Below are positions 31,371-39,564 of a DNA stretch of 64,000 bases, piece by piece. Within the stretch, counting starts at the first letter, position 1; every line of letters begins with the position of its first letter. Position numbers and translations under genes: made by a program. Location: the NCBI RefSeq assembly GCF_000378965.1, contig NZ_KB900536.1, positions 3,225,407-3,289,406 of the forward strand, given 5' to 3'. Source of the DNA: Thioalkalivibrio thiocyanodenitrificans ARhD 1. GTDB taxonomy: Bacteria; Pseudomonadota; Gammaproteobacteria; Ectothiorhodospirales; Ectothiorhodospiraceae. Below the pieces are notes generated by a model. The model was given only the letters and a program-made list of their open reading frames with translations. It was not told the origin of the DNA and searched no databases.

Positions 31371-31373
31371 GCC

Positions 31374-32000
31374 ATGAGCAGAGACATCTACCTGTTCACG
31401 CGTTTCGAACGATTCTGGCACTGGACGCAGGCTGCGCTGATCTTCGTGCTGCTGTTCTCCGGTTTTGCGATTCACGGCAGCCATGGGTTCATCGATTTCC
31501 GTACCGCGGTGGCGGTGCACGAGATCGCCGCCTACCTGCTGATCACCCTGTGGGTGTTTGCCATTTTCTGGCACTTCACCACCGGGGCATGGAGGCAGTA
31601 CATCCCCACTGTGCGCAACATCGATCGCATGATCCGCTACTACGTGTACGGCATCTTCGTGGGCGAGGAGCACCCCTACCGCATCACGGTGGAGCGCAAG
31701 CACAATCCCCTCCAGCGGCTCGCGTACCTGGGTGTCAAGCTGCTGATCAACCCGCTCATCTGGATCTCCGGGCTGATCTACCTGTTCTGGGGTCGGTTGC
31801 AGGGGTACCTGCCGGAGGCCATCGGTCTGCAGCAGGTGTCCCTCGCACACACGCTTGGCGCCTTCCTGATGCTGGCTTTCGTGATCATCCACGTCTACCT
31901 CACCACTACCGGGCACACGCCGTTCGAGAAAATCCGCGTGATGATCACGGGCTGGGAGACCCATCACGATGATGACGTGAAGATCGACAGAAGGGGCTGA
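31374..32000 (+). CDS. Di-heme cytochrome b, quinone-linked partner of the octaheme cytochrome
   Basis: A 208-residue inner-membrane protein of the hydrogenase/formate-dehydrogenase/thiosulfate-reductase cytochrome b type. Four hydrophobic segments carry the likely heme-ligating His residues: ERFWHWTQA, VAVHEIAAYLL with FAIFWHFTTG, and SLAHTLGAF with VIIHVYLTT. It should exchange electrons between quinol in the membrane and the octaheme protein outside. It starts three bases after the octaheme gene stop, so the pair is one transcription unit. Confidence 0.87.
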   Translation: MSRDIYLFTRFERFWHWTQAALIFVLLFSGFAIHGSHGFIDFRTAVAVHEIAAYLLITLWVFAIFWHFTTGAWRQYIPTVRNIDRMIRYYVYGIFVGEEHPYRITVERKHNPLQRLAYLGVKLLINPLIWISGLIYLFWGRLQGYLPEAIGLQQVSLAHTLGAFLMLAFVIIHVYLTTTGHTPFEKIRVMITGWETHHDDDVKIDRRG

Positions 32001-32008
32001 GGCCGGAA

Positions 32009-32032
32009 GGACGCAAATGGGCGTCCCTTTCT
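32009..32032 (+). terminator. Possible rho-independent terminator after the cytochrome pair
   Basis: Stem GGACGC (32009-32014) with GCGTCC (32021-32026), six-base loop, followed by CTTTCT. The stem is short but well placed, eight bases after the cytochrome b stop. Confidence 0.5.
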
Positions 32033-32233
32033 TCGTGGACATCGGATTGGTTCTCCCGGCCCCGATCGAGATCGCCCGGGACTGCACAGTGATGGTGAAA
32101 CGGATTCAGGAATGACTGCGTAGCGTCTCAGTAGAATGCGGGTTAGACTTTTCATGCGCCTGCCTGAAATGCAGATTTCCTATTGCAGGTTCTGCTTTAA
32201 CGGGCAGCTTGTTCACAGTTCGGGGGAGCACGC

Positions 32234-32833
32234 ATGAGATCCACATCATTTAAAAGAAAGTACATAGCCATGGCGGCAGGGGTTCTGCTCGCATCCTCTG
32301 CTCCGATAGCGCTGGCTGCTATCCAGCAGCATACATTCTCCATCTCAGGTGACAACGGTGAGACGGGGACCGGGATGTTTACCTGGGATGATCAGGTCGT
32401 GGCAGATGGGCAGCCGCTATCGCAGGATACGCAGAGCACCGGGGACCTCCTCAGCGTTTCCATCACCATATCGGGGGGCAATGTCGTGGGCGGGAGTACA
32501 ACCTTCTCACTGGCCGACTGCGGTGGTGCCTACCTTGAGTTTACGCCTGATTTCATGTCGGATATAAATTTCTGGTGTAACAACGGAACCAACTCTCTGT
32601 CTGGTATCGAGGTGTACACCAATATCCTCAACGATACCGTTGATCAGGGCGCGGGTGATCAGATGCCGCAGATTGGCGACAATAGCAGTACGTTGACATT
32701 CACGCCGGTCAGCACCAGTCAATTGATCCAGGACGCCCGGCCGATCCCGATCATGGGTTTGTACGGCTTGCTGGGCATGAGCGGCTTGCTTGGACTCCTC
32801 GGCGCCTGGCGGCTATATGGGCGCAAGCGGTAA
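32234..32833 (+). CDS. Exported protein with CTERM-like sorting tail
   Basis: A 199-residue protein of unknown function. The N terminus is a Sec signal (KRKYIAMAAGVLLASSAPIALA). The middle is Ser/Thr/Gly/Asp-rich and beta-like, with two Cys that could pair (ADCGGAY, NFWCNNG). The last 30 residues run PIPIMGLYGLLGMSGLLGLL-GAWRLYGRKR: a Pro-Ile-Pro start, one hydrophobic helix and a basic end, resembling IPTL/PEP-CTERM exosortase-type signals. No sortase gene lies in the window. The start region is visibly more AT-rich than neighbouring genes, which suggests recent acquisition. It is monocistronic. Confidence 0.7.
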   Translation: MRSTSFKRKYIAMAAGVLLASSAPIALAAIQQHTFSISGDNGETGTGMFTWDDQVVADGQPLSQDTQSTGDLLSVSITISGGNVVGGSTTFSLADCGGAYLEFTPDFMSDINFWCNNGTNSLSGIEVYTNILNDTVDQGAGDQMPQIGDNSSTLTFTPVSTSQLIQDARPIPIMGLYGLLGMSGLLGLLGAWRLYGRKR

Positions 32834-33036
32834 CAGTCAAGGATTCACGGGGCGTCTTTGCGGGAAGGGGAGGCTTGGCCGCGAACCATGGAGCGGGGAT
32901 TTGTGCGCTGGACGGCACATTGGTAACGGTTGCGGAATTATGGGGGTGAGCGTGGCTCTGGGTTGAGCGTCGCGGGAGGTCTGTTCTCCGTCCGTGGCGG
33001 ACTCGCCTGTCCGCCTGCCATCCTTCGCAGGAGAAA

Positions 33037-33055
33037 GCCCCCGACGTTTCGGGGC
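33037..33055 (-). terminator. Possible terminator after the DUF5362 gene
   Basis: Hairpin CCCCGA/TCGGGG (33039-33044 with 33049-33054), followed on the minus strand by CTTTCTC. A second hairpin AGTCATTG/CAATGACT lies at about 33062-33087, between this and the gene. The 281-bp spacer 32834-33114 otherwise shows nothing. Confidence 0.45.
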
Positions 33056-33114
33056 CCTTGAGTCATTGATCCCTGGAGCAATGACTGTCTTGCGCGCCTG
33101 GTGACATGCGCGTG

Positions 33115-33480
33115 CTACGCCATCCCGCCCATGCCCATGAGGCCTGCGCCGACGCCGAAGATCATGGCCGCCACCATGATGAGCAGATAGATCAGCAGGA
33201 ACACGCCGAAGATGGTGAAGTAGATACGCAGGCGACCGAGGGCGCGACCGAGGTCCTGCGGATTCGCCGATTCGTGGGCCCGCTGGACTGCGCCGGCGGC
33301 CTGCATCAGCACGATACCCGCCCAGATGGGGATCCAGGCCACGATGATGCCGACGATGGACAGTGCCGTGAGCACCCCGGAGATGATGAGCATCACGCCG
33401 ATCAACTGCATCCAGAACTTGGCGCGGTGCAGAGGCTCGATCAGTGCACGGATATCGCCGGAGGCGGTCTGATTTTCCAT
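33115..33480 (-). CDS. DUF5362 family membrane protein
   Basis: A 121-residue integral membrane protein with three hydrophobic segments (WMQLIGVMLIISGVLTALSI, IIVAWIPIWAGIVLMQAAGA and IYFTIFGVFLLIYLLIMVAA) and a Gly/Met-rich C terminus. It resembles the DUF5362 family, which has no known function. The start MENQTASG is supported by GGAGGG five or six bases upstream; a longer in-frame start lacks one. It lies downstream of the beta-propeller gene on the same strand, with 222 bp between them. Confidence 0.75.
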   Translation of the reverse strand: MENQTASGDIRALIEPLHRAKFWMQLIGVMLIISGVLTALSIVGIIVAWIPIWAGIVLMQAAGAVQRAHESANPQDLGRALGRLRIYFTIFGVFLLIYLLIMVAAMIFGVGAGLMGMGGMA

Positions 33481-33702
33481 GTTGTTCCCTCCCAGGGAGT
33501 CTGCTTGTTGTTTTGCGGTGAGAACCGGCGGGGCCGGGTCTTCCATTCACGGACCTGCCACGGAATGCGCAATCCAGTCTGAATGCAAGACCTTACATCT
33601 GTACGTCTGTTGCTGCGTGAATGCCAGCCCGGACGCCGGACCGGGGAAGGGGACGGCCCTTTGCCTGCACGACGAGACCAGACCGGCACCGGCGTTCGGA
33701 TT

Positions 33703-35436
33703 TCAGAACCACTTGAATACCCCATAGAGCGTCGTGAGCCCCAGGAGGGGCAGGACGGTGCCGGCGATGGCGGTGAACTGGCGCTGCTGGAACTGGTAAA
33801 TGGAGAAACGGATCGGTCCGAGGGTCCGGGAGCGGTCGAGCAGCGGTTTGATCTTCATTTCAAGCGTTTGCGCGTCATACAGGGAACGACGGTGAATGTC
33901 GCCCAGCACAACGGTGATCGGGCCATGGGCAATGGCCCTGCGGCTGCTGACCGCCACCTCGGGCGGGATCTCGAGTGCATTGCCCCGGTGGTCGCGGAGG
34001 TACAGAAGGCCGCCGCGCACGCCGAGCCGGGTCCTGAGGCCTCGCACGACCAGCCAGAGCATGAGCAGGGTCACCATGACGAACACTGCGAGTACGGCCA
34101 GAAATGCGCGGGTTTCGTGAGTGGAGAACCAGTCGGGCGGGGTGTTCTGCCGCAACGCGGCCATGACCAGGAACGGCAGCAGGAGAGTGAATGCAGTCAC
34201 CAGGCCCAATGCCAGTCGGACCAGGCCCATGGTCCTCGGATCGGGTTCGAGCCATTCCACGTTGGGGAACCGCTCTGCCGGGCGCAAGGAGGCTATCTTT
34301 CGGGACGTGACGGCCCGGCCTTCGGTACCCCGGGACAGTTGGGCGTGGTCATCCTGCCGCGACCGGGGGCGCTCCATCAGGCCGCCTCCGGCCAGCACGA
34401 GGCCGAGGGCCAGCGCCCCCAGGAGTGTCCAGAGTCCGGTGCTGCTCAATGCCGCGAAGCGCTGGCGCCCGGCGCGGAACTCGGCCATGCGTTCGGCGAA
34501 AGCACCCCCCAGTTCACTGACCTCCAGCGTGGTGAGATTCACGCGGTAGACAGTCATGCGCGAGCGGTCGGTGACGAACAGGCGGTCGTCCAGGCGCGTC
34601 AGAAAGACCGGGTCCGCATCGCCCGGCAGGGCGATGCGGGTCAGCGGTTGCCCGTCTGCGGAAAAGCCGAGCAGGTCGCCGTGGCCGAGGCTGTTGTCGC
34701 CGTTGATCACCCAGGCCCGGTCCCCGGTGTCGAAGGTGAAGGCGATGGGCCATACCCGCGTGCGGCGTGCGTCAGGGTGGGCGCCGGATTCAATGGAGCG
34801 GACCATCCGTCCCCCGGTGCCATCGATGCGGTACGCGGCGAGCCTGTGGTGGTTGGTGTCGGCCAGCCACAGGAGGCCGCCATGCATGGCAAGCTGATTG
34901 GGGAAACGCGGACGGGGGTCCAGCGCCAGTGACCGGGGTAGCGGGCCATCGAGGTTATCGGCTTTCAGCACCTGGTGCGCACCGCTGTCGGCGATGAACA
35001 GTCCTTCGCCGGCCGGGTCGGTCCACAGCTTGTACGCGCGGCCTTGCGGCAGCCGGTCACCATCGGCAAGCGAAGTGCACTCGGCGTACTCGAGCCGGCA
35101 GCGCAGAAGCTGCGGCGGGCGGCTGACGGCAATCAGCGTGGATCCGTCCGATAGCGCGTGCAGATCGGTGAGGTGGTCCGCCGCGCCGAGGGCGGCCAGC
35201 GGATACGTTCCGTGCAGAGCCCCCTCGGGGGATACCCGGAGCAGGGCATCACCCATGCTGATCAGCAGATCATGGCCCTGCGCCGTGATCTGCTGGGGGC
35301 CGGTGAGGTTCGCCATCTGCGTGCTGGCCCACAGGCGCAGGCCCAGTGCGGCAAACACGATCAGTATCAGGAACAGTGCGATCAGGTTGTTGCGCGAACT
35401 GTCGATACCGAATCCCAGTCTTTCCATGACTGCCAT
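33703..35436 (-). CDS. Membrane protein with periplasmic NHL/beta-propeller-like domain
   Basis: A 577-residue protein of unknown function. One N-terminal membrane helix (about 17-36) is followed by a long extracytoplasmic region (45-330) with propeller-like repeats such as GLFIADSGAHQVLKAD, LLWLADTNHHRLAAYR and RLFVTDRSRMTVYRVN (the FVxDxxNxRV style of NHL blades). Then come helices at about 332-352, 404-427 and 443-464, and a hydrophobic C terminus (554-575). The region 470-550 between them may be cytoplasmic. The layout suggests a sensor or scaffold for an envelope process. Start ambiguous between two ATG codons (residues 1 and 4). Confidence 0.72.
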   Translation of the reverse strand: MAVMERLGFGIDSSRNNLIALFLILIVFAALGLRLWASTQMANLTGPQQITAQGHDLLISMGDALLRVSPEGALHGTYPLAALGAADHLTDLHALSDGSTLIAVSRPPQLLRCRLEYAECTSLADGDRLPQGRAYKLWTDPAGEGLFIADSGAHQVLKADNLDGPLPRSLALDPRPRFPNQLAMHGGLLWLADTNHHRLAAYRIDGTGGRMVRSIESGAHPDARRTRVWPIAFTFDTGDRAWVINGDNSLGHGDLLGFSADGQPLTRIALPGDADPVFLTRLDDRLFVTDRSRMTVYRVNLTTLEVSELGGAFAERMAEFRAGRQRFAALSSTGLWTLLGALALGLVLAGGGLMERPRSRQDDHAQLSRGTEGRAVTSRKIASLRPAERFPNVEWLEPDPRTMGLVRLALGLVTAFTLLLPFLVMAALRQNTPPDWFSTHETRAFLAVLAVFVMVTLLMLWLVVRGLRTRLGVRGGLLYLRDHRGNALEIPPEVAVSSRRAIAHGPITVVLGDIHRRSLYDAQTLEMKIKPLLDRSRTLGPIRFSIYQFQQRQFTAIAGTVLPLLGLTTLYGVFKWF

Positions 35437-35623
35437 AAGTGCCTCCTGCAGATCTGTATCGCGTCGCTCACGCCCCGTTCAGGCGGTCGAGCCATCATTT
35501 TCCATGCATTACCATTGGTCTTGCAAGGCGGGCCAGCCATGGCTGGCCCGGGACGCGCCGGGTAACGTGAAGCGGAAGGCGGGTTTCTCCGAGCCCCGCG
35601 ACCGGCGTCGATCCCGGGGCGGA

Positions 35624-35652
35624 TTGCGCCACGGGCGGCCAGCGGCTATTAT
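35624..35652 (+). promoter_or_regulatory. Promoter for the rpsF operon
   Basis: TTGCGC (35624-35629), 17 bp, TATTAT (35647-35652), 85 bp before the rpsF start. It shares its -35 and spacing with the hflK promoter. The 300-bp spacer 35437-35736 otherwise holds only an inverted GGGCCCGGCCCGGG segment in the leader, which could serve as an S6:S18-type autoregulatory structure; this is a guess. Confidence 0.55.
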
Positions 35653-35736
35653 TGGCGGCTTTTCCGGGCCCGGCCCGGGAATTCTCCTTGCTTCACCGGA
35701 TGGTCCGGGAGGCTTTAACCCGTAAGGAGCAGGTAA

Positions 35737-36177
35737 ATGCGTCATTACGAAATCGTGTTCATGGTCCATCCGGACCAGAGCGAGCAGGTCTCGGCCATGA
35801 TCGAGCGTTATCGCGGCCTCATCGAGGGCGACGGCGGCACGATCCACCGGCTGGAGGACTGGGGCCGCCGCCAGTTGGCTTATCCCATCAACAAGATCCA
35901 CAAGGCCCATTACGTGCTCATGAATGTGGAGTGCGGCGACGGTGCGCTTGCGGAACTGGTCAGTGCCTTCCGCTTCAACGACGCGGTGATCCGTCATCTG
36001 GTCATGCGCATGGACCGGGCCTTCACCGAGACCTCGCTGCTGGCCAAGGGCCGTGACGAGGACGAGGGCAAGGGTGAGGACAAGGACGATGCGCCGCGCC
36101 GCGGACGCGGGGATGACAGCGACGACGCTGACGACAGCGACGACGGTCAGAACGAACGCCGCGCGTCCGCCGACTGA
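35737..36177 (+). CDS. rpsF: 30S ribosomal protein S6
   Basis: S6 binds with S18 to the central domain of 16S rRNA. 146 residues; it starts [18 protein letters not shown] and contains [25 protein letters not shown]. The tail from residue 108 is long and mostly Asp/Glu/Gly/Lys, like the acidic, glutamylated tail in E. coli. AAGGAG precedes the ATG. First gene of rpsF-rpsR-DUF2232-rplI. Confidence 0.98.
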   Translation: MRHYEIVFMVHPDQSEQVSAMIERYRGLIEGDGGTIHRLEDWGRRQLAYPINKIHKAHYVLMNVECGDGALAELVSAFRFNDAVIRHLVMRMDRAFTETSLLAKGRDEDEGKGEDKDDAPRRGRGDDSDDADDSDDGQNERRASAD

Positions 36178-36213
36178 CCCGCCCAGCCCCGATTACAGCC
36201 GAGGAATTGACCA

Positions 36214-36438
36214 ATGAGCCGTTTCTTTCGCCGCCGCAAGTATTGCCGGTTTACCGCCGAGGGTGTCGAGTTCATCGACTACAAGGATCTCAACACCCTG
36301 AAGAATTACATCACCGAGACGGGCAAGATCGTGCCCAGCCGCATTACCGGCACGAGCGCCCGCTATCAGCGTCAGCTGGCCACCGCCGTGAAGCGCGCCC
36401 GTTACCTGGCCCTGCTGCCCTACACCGACAACCATTGA
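36214..36438 (+). CDS. rpsR: 30S ribosomal protein S18
   Basis: S18 is the partner of S6. 74 residues: [19 protein letters not shown], then [48 protein letters not shown] compacted into the family form. 36 bp after rpsF. Confidence 0.98.
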   Translation: MSRFFRRRKYCRFTAEGVEFIDYKDLNTLKNYITETGKIVPSRITGTSARYQRQLATAVKRARYLALLPYTDNH

Positions 36439-36485
36439 TCGAGCGGATCCCGGCGGGCGGCTGACTCCCGCCGGCCCGTGAAATC

Positions 36486-37391
36486 ATGAAAGCGCTGGCG
36501 TCGTTTATCATGCAGAGCCGCACGCGCGCCGTGACCGCGACCGTCGGTTTCGGAGTGGGCGGGCTGGTGTTGCCCCCGCTGGGGATTGTCAGCAGTGCGG
36601 CGATCGCCCTGGTGACCCTGCGTGCCGGACCTGGCCATGGCGCGGCGCTGGCCGCCATCGCCGTGGTGATGCTCGCCGCGCTGGCGTGGGCCGTGGGCGT
36701 GGAGCCCCTGGTGGGTCTGGCCACGGGCCTTGTGCAGTGGCTGCCGGCCCTGGTTCTGGCGGAGGTGCTCAGGCGCACGGTGTCGTGGCCGATGATGCTG
36801 CTCACCGCCACGGGTCTGGGTTGCGGGGGCATCCTGCTGGTGCATGCGGCGGTGCCGGATGTGGCGCAGATGTGGGTGACGGTGCTCCAGGGCACGCTGG
36901 GTCCGGTGTTTCAGCAGACCGGCATGAGTCCGGCGGAACTGGAGGAGACCTTCCGCCAGGTGGCACCGATGATGACCGGCATGCTGGCGGCGGCCATGAT
37001 GCTGAGTCTCGTGCTGGCCATGATCATCGCCCGCTACTGGCAGGCGGCGTTGTACAATCCCGGCGGTTTTGCCGAGGAATTCCAGCAGTTGCGGTTGGGC
37101 AAGGTGCCGGCGCTGGTGCTGGTGGGCCTGCTGGCAGGGGCCTGGGTGGGACAGTCCAACCTGCTCACCGAGATGAGTCTGGTGTTCCTGGTGGCGTTCT
37201 TCATCCAGGGGGTCGCCCTGGTCCACGGCCTGACCCGGCAGCTGGGCATGAACAGGTTCTGGCTGGTGGGAATGTACGTACTGCTGGGGATTGCCATGCC
37301 GCACATGATGATCATGCTGGCGGCGTTCGGCGCCATGGACAGCATGCTGGATTTCAGAACTCGCCTGGGTAACCGCCCGGGTCCTGGTTGA
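36486..37391 (+). CDS. DUF2232 family membrane protein (YybS-like)
   Basis: A 301-residue integral membrane protein with seven or eight hydrophobic segments. DUF2232 proteins lie between rpsR and rplI in many gammaproteobacteria (where PriB lies in enterics), but their role is unknown. The segment NPGGFAEEFQQLRLGKVPA precedes the last three helices and is typical. Codon use matches the operon. Confidence 0.87.
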   Translation: MKALASFIMQSRTRAVTATVGFGVGGLVLPPLGIVSSAAIALVTLRAGPGHGAALAAIAVVMLAALAWAVGVEPLVGLATGLVQWLPALVLAEVLRRTVSWPMMLLTATGLGCGGILLVHAAVPDVAQMWVTVLQGTLGPVFQQTGMSPAELEETFRQVAPMMTGMLAAAMMLSLVLAMIIARYWQAALYNPGGFAEEFQQLRLGKVPALVLVGLLAGAWVGQSNLLTEMSLVFLVAFFIQGVALVHGLTRQLGMNRFWLVGMYVLLGIAMPHMMIMLAAFGAMDSMLDFRTRLGNRPGPG

Positions 37392-37456
37392 GGAAGCGCC
37401 GAATCTGTACGGCGTGTTCCCGAAGCAACAATCGTCAACGACGAAGGTGAACGAAG

Positions 37457-37909
37457 ATGGAAGTGATCCTGCTTGAGAAGGTGGATAACCTGGGCAACCT
37501 GGGCGACAAGGTGCGCGTGCGTTCCGGTTACGCGCGCAACTATCTGGTGCCCCAGGGCAAGGCCAGGTTTGCCACCGCTGAGAACATCGCCGAGTTCGAG
37601 GCCCGTCGCGCGGAGCTGGAGAAGGCCGCCGCCGAGGCGCTGGCTGCCGCCGAGGCGCGCCGGGAGAAGCTCGATGCCCTGGAACCCGTCACCATCGCCT
37701 CCAAGGCCGGGGGCGAGGGCAAGCTGTTCGGCTCCGTGGGGACCCACGATATCGCCGAGGCGGTCACCGCCGCCGGCGTCGAAGTGGAGAAGCGTGAAGT
37801 GCGCATGCCGCAGGGCCCCATCCGCCAGACCGGCGAGTTCGAGGTGGACGTGCACCTGCACACCGATGTGAACGCCACCGTGAAGGTGGTGGTGGTCGCC
37901 GAACAGTAG
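37457..37909 (+). CDS. rplI: 50S ribosomal protein L9
   Basis: L9 bridges the L1 stalk region and helps keep reading frame. 150 residues: [36 protein letters not shown] is the N-terminal domain, followed by a long Ala/Glu helix and the C-terminal domain [20 protein letters not shown]. Last gene of the operon, followed by a terminator. Confidence 0.98.
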   Translation: MEVILLEKVDNLGNLGDKVRVRSGYARNYLVPQGKARFATAENIAEFEARRAELEKAAAEALAAAEARREKLDALEPVTIASKAGGEGKLFGSVGTHDIAEAVTAAGVEVEKREVRMPQGPIRQTGEFEVDVHLHTDVNATVKVVVVAEQ

Positions 37910-38053
37910 ACAGGCGCGTACCCCGGGGCGCCGGGGGGCTGATCCACATCACCGCGGCAGCATCGGTCGGGTGCGCGCCCCCCCGGCGCCCCTGCCGCGT
38001 GCCGGACCCGGGTATCCGGCGCCGGAGCAGGGCACCCTGACCGCGACCCTTAG

Positions 38054-38085
38054 CGCCCGGGGGGGCCTCGTCCCCCGGGCGTTTT
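38054..38085 (+). terminator. Rho-independent terminator of the rpsF-rplI operon
   Basis: A perfect 10-bp GC stem, CGCCCGGGGG (38054-38063) with CCCCCGGGCG (38072-38081), eight-base loop, then TTTT. It lies between rplI and dnaB. The 245-bp spacer before it is GC-rich with other short palindromes. Confidence 0.8.
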
Positions 38086-38154
38086 GCCTCCGGCTTTCGT
38101 CCGGACGGGTGCGGTACCGTGCCGCCTGATGCATACTGTTCCAACCGCACTCCA

Positions 38155-39564
38155 ATGGCGGATCCCATGCCTGAACCGCAGCGCAATCCCGTATCCTCCG
38201 GCGGCACCGAGGCACTCAAGGTGCCCCCCCATTCCCAGGAGGCCGAGCAGGCCGTGCTGGGCGGTCTGCTACTGGACAACGATGCTTGGGATGCCGTGGC
38301 CGACCGCCTGTCCGAGGTGGACTTTTACCGCCACGATCACCGCCTGATCTTCCGCGCCATCGCCGAGCTCGCCGAGCGCAACACCCCCTTTGACGTGATC
38401 ACCCTGTCGGAACGCCTGGAGGCCCGGGACGATCTGGAGGCCGCCGGCGGGCTCGCTTACCTGGGCATGCTGGCACGGGACACCCCGAGCGCGGCCAATA
38501 TCCGCGCCTACGCGGACATCGTGCGCGAGCGCTCGGTACTGCGCCAGCTCATCAGCGTAGGCACCGAGATCGCCGATTCGGGCTTCAATGCCGAGGGCCG
38601 GGAAAGCCGCGAACTGCTGGATACCGCTGAGAAGAAGGTCTTCGAGATTGCCGAGCAGGGCACGCGCGCGCAACAGGGGTTTCGCGCCATGCGCGCGCTC
38701 ATGCGCAGTACCGTGGAGCACATCGAGATGCTCTACGAGCGTGACGACCCGATCACCGGGTTGCCCACCGGTTACAGCGAATTCGACGAGATGACCTCCG
38801 GCCTGCAGGGCGGGGACCTGGTCATCATCGCCGGGCGCCCCTCCATGGGCAAGACGAGCTTCGCCATGAATATCGCCGAGTACGCGTCGCTCAAGCAGCA
38901 GTCACCGGTGGCCGTGTTCAGCATGGAGATGCCGGGCGAGCAACTGTCCCTGCGCCTGCTCTCCTCGCTGGGGCGCATCAACCAGCAGCGCCTGCGCACC
39001 GGCCGCCTTGAGGACGATGACTGGCCCCGCTTCACCAGCGCCGTGTCCATGCTCTCCGAGGCGCAGCTTTTTATCGACGACAGTCCGGCCCTCTCCCCCG
39101 GCGAGGTGCGCGCCCGGGCCCGCCGGCTGATGCGTGAGCACAAGCAGCTGGGGCTCATCGTGGTGGACTACCTGCAGCTCATGCAGGTGCCCGGCAGCAG
39201 CGAGAACCGCACCACCGAGATTTCCGAGATCTCCCGGTCGCTCAAGGCGCTCGCCAAGGAACTCAGCGTGCCGGTTATTGCGCTCTCGCAGCTCAATCGC
39301 AGCCTGGAGCAGCGCCCCAACAAGCGTCCCGTGATGTCGGACCTGCGCGAATCGGGGGCCATCGAGCAGGACGCGGATCTCATCTGCTTCATCTACCGCG
39401 ACGAGGTCTACAACGAGGACAGCCCCGACAAGGGCACCGCCGAGATCATCATCGCCAAGCAGCGCAACGGCCCCATCGGCACGCTGCGCCTGACCTTCCT
39501 GGGCCAGTACACCCGCTTCGAGAACTATGTGCCCGAGGTCTATTCCAACGAGGCGTTTTCGTGA
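38155..39564 (+). CDS. dnaB: Replicative DNA helicase
   Basis: DnaB unwinds DNA ahead of the replication fork. 469 residues: N-terminal domain beginning VPPHSQEAEQAVLGGLLLDN, linker, and RecA-like ATPase with Walker A AGRPSMGKTSFAMN and Walker B LIVVDYLQLM, followed by SRSLKALAKELSVPVIALSQLNR. ATG at 38155 (MADPMPEP) was chosen; ATG 38167 is also possible, since the N terminus is variable. Its stop overlaps the alr GTG start. Confidence 0.97.
   Translation: MADPMPEPQRNPVSSGGTEALKVPPHSQEAEQAVLGGLLLDNDAWDAVADRLSEVDFYRHDHRLIFRAIAELAERNTPFDVITLSERLEARDDLEAAGGLAYLGMLARDTPSAANIRAYADIVRERSVLRQLISVGTEIADSGFNAEGRESRELLDTAEKKVFEIAEQGTRAQQGFRAMRALMRSTVEHIEMLYERDDPITGLPTGYSEFDEMTSGLQGGDLVIIAGRPSMGKTSFAMNIAEYASLKQQSPVAVFSMEMPGEQLSLRLLSSLGRINQQRLRTGRLEDDDWPRFTSAVSMLSEAQLFIDDSPALSPGEVRARARRLMREHKQLGLIVVDYLQLMQVPGSSENRTTEISEISRSLKALAKELSVPVIALSQLNRSLEQRPNKRPVMSDLRESGAIEQDADLICFIYRDEVYNEDSPDKGTAEIIIAKQRNGPIGTLRLTFLGQYTRFENYVPEVYSNEAFS

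Noticed and set aside
36060-36177. Acidic tail of rpsF as a frameshift artefact
   Set aside because: Asp/Glu-rich tails of S6 are known, and the frame ends normally before rpsR.
38054-38085. Ribosomal leader riboswitch in the rplI-dnaB gap
   Set aside because: The structure is a simple terminator hairpin with a T run.
38119-38154. Earlier start for dnaB
   Set aside because: The added 12 residues are not family-like and there is no ribosome site.
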